Source of the DNA: Saururus chinensis
Taxonomy: Eukaryota; Streptophyta; Magnoliopsida; Piperales; Saururaceae
Assembly (NCBI GenBank): GCA_035235625.1
Contig: CP141144.1
Location: 39,368,014-39,432,013 of the forward strand
Reading direction: 5' to 3'
DNA: 64,000 nt
The translations under genes and the position numbers were made by a program. The notes beneath the pieces are model-generated. The model did not search any database. It saw only the letters and a list, made by a program, of their open reading frames with translations, and had not been told where the DNA came from. Below are positions 23,201-35,200 of the stretch, piece by piece. Each line of letters opens with the position of its first letter. Position 1 is the first letter of the stretch.

Positions 23201-26200
23201 AACGTAGAACCTGACTCTTGATCCTGTCCAATTCCTTAGAATATGATCTTAGGTCAAACTGATCAATTTCAAAGCTGTATATGCACATGTGGTGTATCTC
23301 TTTATAATAATTTTGTGGTTTACCTGCTTCACCTAAAAGCTTAAGCTGTGAGGGAATGGACTTACCATTTATCTTAATAATTCCCCCAAAACTAATATCT
23401 GCATAAACAGCTGTAGCATAGAATGTGGACATGGACACATGAGGTGCACTGACTTGGGATCTTCCTATGTGAATTGATCGAAGAAGAGATACATAAGACT
23501 ATATTCAGGACTACTCAACACCTATCCTAGGGGGAGTAAAATAGCTTTAGATACATACCAGAAAAGTATTTTGGATTCAGATTTTGGCATAAAGGGCATA
23601 ATAGTAATTTACAGAAATCTTAGGGCCCCAGGATATCAAGAAAACTCCGCTCAGAAGATTTCAAATTTTTATTTGGTGTATCCTATTCTTTAGCAATAGT
23701 GCCAAGTGGGACAATTTTTGGTAACTGCTGATTAATATAGACTTTATCTTCAGTCTAATTAGAGTAGGAAATGAAAGTCCATTTCGAAGTAAACTTTTCT
23801 GGGTTTCTGTAGTATTAAGTTTACAGTCATTAGCATACTATAAGTCTATAACTCAGGCGGCAATACTATATTTAGACTGAATGTCTACTAGATCTGGAAC
23901 CAGTCCAGTATTTTGATTAGAAGTTTTCTCTATTTTTTTTTTCTGAGACTTATCCCCTACTATTTCTTTTACTTTGCTTTGAAATCAGATTGTAATCAGT
24001 CTGATGTTTTGCATTTTATTATACGTCTGTTTGGCACTGGAAACTCTAGATCTCTACTGGAAAATTTTCATGTGAACAATTGGGTGTCAACATAAATATT
24101 CCAGTGGCTGTTAGTGGGGATTTAGCTTACCTGAGTATTTACAATTGATGATAGAGCCCGAATTTTACTATCTTAACAGTCTTTGGAAGACTGTATGGAG
24201 GATTCTTGCGCATGTGACTGCTACCCATTGACAGCCAGTGTTCTGATTTCCAGTTAGGCAGCAGTCTAATTTCCCTTATCAGCATGAGTTTTACTAGCTT
24301 AGCAGTCTTTGGAAGACTGTTTTGAGGATTCTTGTGCACCTGAATGCTGCCCATTGACAGTCGATGCTCAGATTTCCTGTTGGGCAGCAGTCTGCTAATC
24401 TCCCTTATCAGTGTATTTCTGTTTAGCGAAGCCCTAGTACCTGCTGCCAGCTCTCTATCAGTGACACCGGCTCTGACACAGAACACTTCATTCACCATAT
24501 ATGTGTTATGACCCAACAGGACAGGTCCACTAGATACGTGTCCCATTCCATATAATTGCTCCCATCCAGATATTTTTAGAGTCTAACTAGGAGTCTTTTA
24601 ATGCTTTCCTAGTTTTATGTTATATTTAAGGTAGTGTTCTAGTTGTCTTTTATTTCCATGCTTTGAAGCCTATTTAAATTTTAAATGTGTCTTATGGACT
24701 CTATAGAAGGCAATAAGAATTCCAAAATAGTTTAATTCAGTTAATCTCTTCCTTTCTAGCTCTCTCTCCCCTTTCGGAAGTTCCCCTCGTAGCCACTGGG
24801 TTACAACACTGGTATCAGTTAGTCAGGCTTTCTTGCGCCTCACTACGGTATTTAGAACCCGCCAGCAACAGAAAAAGTAGTCTGACTCTACATCCGCATT
24901 GGCCGACTTCCCTGTTCTGCTGCCATGGCAGCTCGATTTGGACGAGACTCACACTAAGATTACTGTCCTCGCCCAACAGTTAGAGGCACACGCTGTTGTG
25001 ACAAATTCAGGCCTTCAGGAAACAACCCAGACATTGGGCACCGGACTGCAATAGGCATTTGCAAAAATAAAGAGACACCTGAAACCGGATGTGCAGAACC
25101 AGCAGATGTTTGCAAGCTTTGTGGACTCTCCCAACTCTCCGCATTGATCCACGATCATTGTTGGAGCCGCCGCCGGTTGTGACTGCCTCTGTGTTGTTTC
25201 TTCACATCCATTGTCTATCCCTGCACAGCCAGTGCCAAGTGTCTCAGCTTCTCAGGCTCTAGTGTCATCATCACTCAATCTGGCCTGATGATCCCTGCTG
25301 CCTCGGTGCCGCCTTTGACGGCATCTCTGTCTGACGTCTCAAGACCTCCAGTCTCTTCTTCTACAATCAGCATTGGTGCATTGTTGCTGCTCTTTGGGAT
25401 GTTTGCCGACAATTTTTCCTTCCCCGAAGTTTCCCACTAGTCGTTGCTATGCTGCCGATTCCTGCAAGCCAGGCTATGAGCGGTGAAGCACTTTTGTCGG
25501 AATCTGCCTCCGTTGTGCTCCCTGCTTCACAAAGCTAGAACTTTTCTCTTCTGCCTCCAGCAAGGGTTCCACTGCATTCCCTTCTAGTTCCGAACTCCAC
25601 TGTGACTGCCTTGTTTCTCTGGAAGATCCTCCCTTTACGCCTTTTTATAAGTCCCTCCGCCGCACTGGCTTTCTCCTTAGCCTAGCCCCTCTCAGTCTAC
25701 TGGCCATCTATGTTGGGTTGCTCTACCTGCAACAACCTCTGCCATCACAAGGGCTCTCTTCTACCAAGATCCTCACTGGCCACCTGTGCGCAACAGTTGT
25801 CTCTACTGCTGTCAGACTCGTCCCTCCAGTTTCTTCCACAGCCATCTGGTCTGAACATTCTAGGGCTTCCTCTGGGAGGAATGCCCTCTTATGGGGGCCA
25901 ATAGTGGGTCTGCATACCCCAGTTGCCTTACTTGCCAACTGGTTGATTATGTTTGAGCAAGACTTATGGATTCTTATGTTACTGTTGGAACTTCATTGGC
26001 TCCCCTGCCTTGAGCCAGTAATTTCAGACCCCCCAATCTTGCCAGCGATATAGCCTTGGGTTGCCCTTGCTCATGAGCAGCAGTGGCAGCCGAATGTCAT
26101 TCCTTAGCCCGAGGCTGCCCGGGGTGCTCCAACCACGGTTTCTGCCTTGTTGGTTTCAAGATGATGAGGATGACTGACATTCACAATGACTACGTTTTTT

Positions 26201-29200
26201 GCAAGTATGAAGATCGTTGCCGTAGGGGATGTGGCCACAGATTTGATGAGTAGCTCCTTGATGGTGCAGCATATCCAAGCACAGCCCCCCTGCCTTACCT
26301 TTCTGATGCTTAAAGGTGATGAACCGGATTAGTGGGTTTCACATGCCCAACGTTTCTTTTGATTCCTTTGCACCCCTGAGGCTAAAAATATTGATATGAC
26401 TTCATTCCACACATTCCACATGGAAGGTCGCATTCTCCACTGGCTCGACCATTACCTTCATGACAACCCTCGTGCTACGTGGGATGATATGGTGCAAGCA
26501 TTGCTTATTCACTTTGGTCCTTCTACATATCAAAATTTCATTAAGTTACTTTCACAAGTCCAACATGAGACTATTGTCCAAGACTTTGTGGATGGATTTG
26601 AGAAGTTGGTCAGGTGGGTTTGCCATTGACCTGATGGTGCATTTGTCAGAACATTTATTTGTGGGTGTGAGATGACATAGCCAATGGGGTGGATACTTTC
26701 GACCCTGAGACTTCAACTGAGGCTACTATTCAAGTCGATCATAATTGTGAGGAGAAAGTGAATAGTTAATGTTGTATAATTCTACTTCTAATGCCTCCCA
26801 TCCTCATCAGCTACTTCTACATCTACTGCATCATCCATTCTCACAGTTCCTTAAAAAGCTATCTCAATCTGAGAGGAATGTCACACTCCAAGGGACTTCG
26901 TTGTAATTGTGATGAAAAATATGTCCGTGGTCACTATTGTAAAACTATTCACATTTATTACATAGGAGGATGAGGACCTGATTGCCAAGCTCCATCTAGA
27001 TTTGACCATGCTGGTCATTGACCCTATGATATCCATACATGCACATCAGAATGTTGATGCTCCTTATCCCTTGCGTGTTAATGGTCAAATGCAAAAACAA
27101 TGGGTACTTGGATTGACACATGGATCAGTCATTCCTTCATCAATGAGGGAGTTGCACAAAAGTTGGATCTTGATATTTTAGAATGCTCTCCATTCAATGT
27201 TATGGTTGGTGATGGTGCCGAACTATGTTGTTTGGGTATTTGTCGTTGCACAACATTATTTGCTGAGGGCATCACGATTAGTGTGGATTTTTTCCTTTTT
27301 TGTTTAAAGGGGGCAAATGTGGTTCTTAGGAATAATTGGTTGCGTACCTTGGGTGAAGTTGAATGGAATTTTAATCAGATGTAACTCACTTTCCAAATTG
27401 ACGTGAAAAGTGTTCTCTTCTTGCTCAACCACTAGAGAAGTTCCACATCATCCAGTGGCTTTGAGGACAAGGCCAAATAGTAGTGGTGGACTGTTATGAC
27501 CCAATGGGCCAGGCCCACTAGATACTGGGCCCCTTCCATCGAACTGATCCCATTCATACCCTTTTGAGTCTCGAGTCTTTTAATGCTTTCCTAGTTTAGT
27601 TAAGTTTAATCAAAGCATGTTTTATTTAAGGTAGAGTTTTAATTGTCTTTTATTTCTTCTTAAGGTTAGTCCTATTTGGAGTAAGGCTTTGAAGCCTATT
27701 TAAATGTGTCTTACGGATTCTTACAGAAGGCAATGTGAATTCAGAAATAGTTTAATTCAATAATAGACTTGACCCCTTAAAAAGGTGTAACACCATACGG
27801 AGTAGTGCCCCATAATTACTTTGTACAAGATAAACAAGGAGAAATGTTGATCTTGAATAACATACAATTAAGTTCTCTACTTACATGTGCAATATAAGCT
27901 CTCACATCTATACACAACAACTATGTAATCGAGCAACATATCACCTAAACATACAATCTCAACATATAATGAATGCCTCATGTATAGAGAAAACAACCTT
28001 GCTTAATTGGATGAAGCATAAGCAGTCCCTGTTCACTCTAAATAGTCCTTAATAGGGAAGATCCCTCTATTAAGCCAGTGCACTTGGACAAACCAGCACA
28101 GATTATCAGGGTCTAGATAGTCTCAATAGTTTTAGTTTTATTATACTATTGTCGTTCTTCTCAACTTGGGGAGGAAAACCCGTCCTCAAGGGACGTAAAA
28201 CCCCGTCAATTGGACGCAAAAACCCATCCTTTTGGACAAAATTGAATCGACAAGCCTTTGAATGATTAATCTAGTAAGCAATATCACCCAATTGCATACA
28301 ATCGATCAATCATGGCTAATCTCAATAAATTTTATTTATAAATCTTTCATGATACAGTAACATGGTACATACGTGACCAACCTTATATAAATTCTAATAC
28401 ATGAGATATGCTCTAATTAGTTCATATGTGCATCATTCTCAATTTATGTGTTAGATAATCACCACATTTGCCTCCACACGTATGTGTACATAGCAATAGT
28501 GTTCAATCCTAAGCATAAACATATGCATTATGAAAAAACCATAGTCATACTATACACATTCTCTCATAATTTTATCCTAGTTCCTCCTAACCGAAATCAT
28601 AGATGAAAACCATCAAAAAAATATAAGTCCAAGTCAATTACAACTTCATGATATACTTAGGTAAGCATATTCATCACTACGTTTAAGCTAGATATGGAAA
28701 TATAATTCACCAATATATGTAAAAGTAAACAAGTCCATCCTCATGCTTTAAACTTGCTGAAATCTTAAGTGAAATATTGAGAATCATTTAATATGAATTT
28801 AGGATAAGAATAATAACATGATAAATTCAAATAACTTATAACCAATTTCATGCTTGAACAACATCATAGCTTTCAAAATAGAAAAACTCCCTTTTGGCTG
28901 TTCGATCAGGTAGAAGGCCAGGCTGATCGATTGGCCAGATAGTTGTTCGAATGCCTACAAGGCCGTTCGAATGCCTATATGGAAATCCTTGGTTCATCTT
29001 CAACCTTGCGAACCCAAAACCGAAAATGCACAAAAACCCACAAGAACATTCGAATCTCACCTCCAAACATCATAATATTGAAATTGAAGCTTAGGAAATG
29101 ATAGATCTAGTTATTTATTAACTAAAACACATGGTAATCGCTAAAAAGATCCTATTAAAGCTCAACATCAAGCAAAACCCACATAAATCATCCCAAACTT

Positions 29201-32200
29201 CAAATCCAAAACATAAACCTATTTTTAGAAGAAAACCCTTACCTTCAATGAGATCTTGGCCCGAAATCGAAGCTTGAACCTCTTCAAATTCCTACCCACA
29301 TTTAGGGCTTAGTTAATACCCTGACAAATCTAATTATTTAAGCTTAAATCACTTAAAAACTGACAGATGTAGGGCCTATTTTGTTCCAAAATGAAAATCC
29401 CTCATTAGAGGTTTGAAATATAGATTAAAATCAGAAACTCTGGTAGTGTAAAACAAGATTAAACCTATGAAAACATGGGATTAAGAAAGATTAGGCAAAA
29501 ACCTAAGAGATTAATGAAGAAATCAAGACTGATCTTACTTTAATCAAGCTTTCCTCTTATGGAATGGGGATTAGGGCTTCTCAGCCTCCCAGGTCTCAGC
29601 CCTTCCCAAACGAGAATGAGGTTGGAGTTTTCTATTTATAGTAAGTTATAGGGTGTGCCTAATAGAAAATTGGGCTACAAATAGAGTTTTATACTAAAAC
29701 TAGGAAATTTGTTCATTTTAGGTCTAAAAATAAGTTTAAATTTTTTGAAATGCTTTAATAATGAAATAAGATGTGTTTACGATTTTGTGGGACCCATCAC
29801 CCCAAATTACGAACGTGGGGCCCATGGTATCCATGCCCTACTTTTTTGAAAAAATTGCTCAAAGTCCCAATAATTCCAAATTTTTATGGATAAACTCAGT
29901 TTAGCATAAAAACATATAAAATGAAAAAAATATTGTTTAAAACAATCATTAACCATCTTAAATCCCAAAACAAGTCTAACCGACAAGATTAACACTAACA
30001 CTGCATAATAACCACAAAATTAATTAAATAAACCAGTTTAGGGATCTTACATAATCAGTCCTTTTTATTTTTATTTTGAAGCACTTAATCGAGGCTTGAC
30101 TACAGTGATTGCCACTGCTGACAACATACTTGGCTCGATTGGATCACTAGAATTTGGTGATTCTGGGAGTCCTAGTCCCGTTAGCAAACAGTGGCTGCAG
30201 TCTGCACCCCCTCCCTGTTTTTTTTAATTCATAGAGAGCAAGGGGGAGGAGGCGATGGCAATTTGTAGGGATATTGTGCGGCAACTCCATAGCCATTCGT
30301 TGATGGGTACCTACTAGAAATAGGTGGAGAACAAAGGTGCAAAAGGTGGTGACATGTCCTGTGATATGGTGACTTGCATGTCGGCCACTGCCCTTTGTTC
30401 TGCCGAAGGGAGGAAAAGGAGAAGAGGGATGACCATTGGCCACTCCCCTCCTGCCAGCCCACCAAGCGACAACCTAAGCACCTGTGGCGGCAGTGGCCTA
30501 GCCATGGTAGCATTGCCTGCGGACCATGGCCAATAACCAGCTTACATGCTCACCCGCTCTAGTTAGTAATCCGGTGAGGGCCAAAGTGCATACAACCTAA
30601 TTAAGGCATAATTAAATCAAATTAAAGCAATCTTCATGCAACATAGAACGATTAGTACCGATATAAAGTTATTAAGCGATCTTGCCTCACCACCATTGGT
30701 ATTCGTGCACTCCTGTCATTAATCGGCCCCACAAAATTTCTCTGCAACTCCTCTTTCTTCCCCGAAGGCTATAGACATCAGTCTCAGCCATAAATTTAAG
30801 TTATTCAAATAATAAAGTCAAAGGGTCGGTCTCTATTTTCCATGTGTTCTAAAACCTAAGAAAATCCCAAATACTATAGTATTGTAGAAGATACCATTTT
30901 TTATTACAAGATATCATACCCTTGTGTGGTTTTATTTCGTTGGGCTCGTTGATATAAGTTCAACGGTACCAAGAATGTGCCAATCCAAGTTCGGGGTAGG
31001 GAGTTTTGGCCCTTTAAAATTCAAAAATTAGATTTCAAACAAAGACAAAAAGAAAAAGAAAAATAGTGTTTTTGCATCATAAGAACATAAGTCTCCTTAT
31101 GTCATGTATTGGCTTATTTATGTTATTAAAACAATGTCATTATTGTGTGTTATGAGTTATTTTAAGTCTAAAAAATTGATTTCTAAAGGTGAAACAAAAG
31201 GAAGACTTAAATTCATTTTTTTGAATAGGTAAAAACATACACACATTACATTCACATAATTTAGGGTAAAAGAGACTTTGGGTGAAATAATGGTGAGGAT
31301 TGGAGGTTTAAATATTGAAAAGTAAAAACTTTGGTCAAAATGATTGATCATTAGACTAGAACATCGATCGTTGATGAATTGTAGTAGAATCTTCAAAATT
31401 TGTAAGAATGACCAATTACTTATATGAATGATCGATCAACACCCAAAAACACTACGTGTTAAACAAAGCCGAGAGTTTATTAATTGATCACTTGATCAAT
31501 GGAAGAGTTTTGAGGGAAAGGAACATGGATCAATTGATTGCCTTGTGGAACGATCAATCAATTGAGCACGAATTTGCCTAAACTAAATTTTTTTAGTTTG
31601 ATTTGGATTCCTAGTTGGCATTATATTTCTGTGAGACTTGGGAGTGTGTAGAAAGGGATTGAGATGTGATGGAGAGTAGAGATAAGATCTAAAAAACTTA
31701 AAGAGCTTGTGTGTAGTTGCTCTAATAAAGTTTTGAGAGACTGTCTTTTAGAGTGATTGACTAAATATAAAAGAGTGATTAGAGGTAAGATGAGAGCAAA
31801 AAAAACACGTGGTGTATGTTGTTTGCTAATGGTTATTAATGAGAAGATTAGGAGAATAAATGATTTATTCCAAATGAGAAGATGAAAAATTTACTTTAAT
31901 TAAAGAGCACAAAGGGGAGAAGATAAAACTATGGTAAGTAAACAACTAAGGAGTGGTTGATTTAGAATTTAAGAGAGGTGTGGAGAACTAGCCATTTGAA
32001 AAAAAAAAGAAACCTTTTGTCTTTATAATAAGCAATTTTGTAATATCCAGTTTACATAGTCCATAGTTGATCTGGACAGTGTCCCATTTTTCGCTAATTG
32101 ACTTTTTTCGTAAAAATTCTTATGTGTTTCCTTATTGATTTGTTTGCAAAGTTTTTGTTAGAATACATTGAAATTATCCATGATAATTTGAACAAAATTT

Positions 32201-35200
32201 GTGATTATTTTGTTTAAAAAGTGGAAGATAAAGCTTGTAACTTAACTGCAAGATTTTATTTTTCTCGGTTTTATGTTACACAAATATTTCACGACCAACA
32301 AGTGGTAGCTGAAGTGATTTGAATATCTTTGATATTGAGGCTTGATTGTGTTTTTGATTGCCATATAATTTAAAAATATGCTTAGCTTGTCTTTATTGAG
32401 CAAAATTTTTGTGCTGTGAAACATGAGAATTCTCAACTTGTGCATGACAAATCTTTTTGTGATACTTAAAATTTTAATTTGCTTGAGAAAATTAAAAAAT
32501 TAGAAAAAGAATTGAAAACTTCTAATTCATAATTAAAAGAGTTTGTCATAAAATTTTCTCTTGTGGATAATTTGAAAGTGATATAAGTGGTTTAGGGTAC
32601 GTGGGATATAAGAATACGAATTCTCTATGAAGCACTAAATTCTTAAGGCTAGAAATTTATGATGGAGCTAGCACATCAACCTCTCAACATTTTATTGAAA
32701 AATATTTTCTTAAGAAGAAACTAGTGATAAAATTTGAGCTAAACAAGAAGAAATTAGTGAAGAAACAAAAAAATTTGAGAAATGATATTAAAATTGACTT
32801 GCTTAGACAATTCACATTGAAGGAAAGGAACTTAAGAGAACTTAGTGCCAAAGTTTAAAATCCTTGACATATGGCTCACACACATAATTCACTAAGAGAT
32901 TCTCATAAGTTTGCTCATAATAGTTTTCACAATAAAGAATAAAAAGTGAATACAAAAACTCTTCAAAAAGCAAAACATGATAAAAAGTTAAGTAATTTTT
33001 GAGAATTTGTGAAAACCAAATCTATTTAGGTAAAGAAAGAGGATGTGAAATGCCATATAGTATAAATTGTCATTAAAACTTAATATTCTAATAAGTGGTA
33101 CCTAGATAGGGGATGCTCAAAATACATGACCAATGAAAAATATAGGTTTACTAATTTGATAGAGAAGTATGATGTTAAAGTTATCTTTGGAGATGGTAGT
33201 ACCATATAAATAGATGAGATAAACACATCAAAAGTTTCTAAATTGCTTGATTTTGATAATGTTTTGTATGTATGTGGTTTGAAAACTAATCTTTTAAGTA
33301 TTGGTTAACTAAAATGGACTAACTATATGTCTATCTTAATAGGACCGGCAGTTTATTTTTCTACTAGAGGAAGTTGAGACTTTCTAGTGAACTATTTATG
33401 TGGGAACTAACCTCGGGTGTTTCTTGAAAGTATCATTGAGGTCTAGGGTTTTTAAAGAGAACGAAGAGTTTCCCTTGAATTGAATTAATGAAGAAGAATA
33501 CTATTATAAGACTCAACCAGCCTCTAAGTATGTTTAGGGTTGCCAATTAAAGGAAAAGACACTACTGCCCTCACTTAAGTGTAGGGCTGACCAATCATAA
33601 AATAATAATAACCATGAAAGACTAATCTACCCCTTATACCTAGGACTATGCTATCAAAGACTTAACCAAAAGTACAGAGAGTCGGATATACGAGCAAATA
33701 TACTCTTAACAATTCTAATAATTTTTAGTGGATATCTTTTCTTAGACAAATTTGTATGTTGATTGATGACTTTGCGCACTATTAACATAGTTGCACATGT
33801 ATATTTTGAGTAAGCAAAACCGTAATATGTAGGAGTATTATTTTGAAATAGACTCACTGTAGAATGACCTAAAACTAGGTTTAAACAGATAACAAGACGG
33901 ACACACTTAGGTACCATGTTGAAGCTTGAGATATTCTCATTGGTATTAAGTTGAAGACGCTTACATTTCATTTTGTTGGGTTTTCTAATTGGCTTTTTTT
34001 TTTGTGATTTAACAGATTGCAGATGCCTTGTTTGAGATAACATTACCTCGGTTTTCGGGAGATATACTTCCAAAAACTGATGCAGGCATTGTTTTGGCGG
34101 TTGCTGACAGGTCAATTGCAGTTCTTTTGATGACACTTTCTTTCCCGTATTCTTGATGAGAAGTGTTTTCGATATTTTCTATTATAGATATTGTTTCTCC
34201 TAAATGACTTATGTACAAGTGAGCAATGTTATGACATACAGTTGACTTTTACTCTTTATGGGTTATTTTCAGGTTAGATAGTCTCATTGGCTTATTTGGA
34301 GTTGGCTGTCAGCCAAGTTCCACAAATGATCCATTTGGCCTGCGAAGAATCTCTTACGGGTTGGTGAGTAACAAGGAAGCTGATATTCTTTACTTTGTTC
34401 TTAAGGCTATGAAAAGTAATATTTGCATCTTGTATTTGTATGGGATAGGTCCAAGTGTTGGTGGAAAACAATAAGAACTTGGATCTGAGAGAAGCTTTGA
34501 AGCTGGCTTCCAACTTTCAACCAATAGCCGTGGATAACACCATTCTTGATGATGTGAGTGGCACTTTGATTTTAATACTTAATACCATCTTCTGCATCTA
34601 ACTTTTTTATGGATTAATTGTAGGTACACCAATTTGTAACACGTAGACTGGAACAGCTTCTGGTATTTATATTTGCTTAATCAATTAGTATTACTTGCTA
34701 CAGTTTTAAAATGGACAATCTATGCTTCTTAATAGTAGCCTAATTTGTCTTGGCTGTCTCACTATGATAAGATGAACAGTGTTTTTTGGCAGGTGGATAA
34801 AGGTATAAATTCCGAAATTGTTCGTTCTATTCTCTCTGAGCGTGCTAACTGGCCATGCTTAGCTGCACGGTCTGCGGTGAAAGTGAGTTGCTAAATACTC
34901 TTACAAGTCTTGTCATGTTTTTTAGCTATGGAGGGTTGCCATTAGAAGAGGTGAGGTGAACTGGAAAGGGGGTACTTATCTCGTCATATCCTTATATTGA
35001 GGCCTTGTATTTAGCAAACAATTGAGTTGTGGGTGGGATAGATAATAAGTAACAGACATGATACTGTTCTAACTAGGCTTCCTCTTGTAGGCATTACTTT
35101 AAGCAAACTATTGACTTATGAGTGAGGATAGATGATAACTAACAGAAATGTTCTTGGAGGCTTCATGTTATTTTTATTTTTATTTTTGAATTAAGATTAG

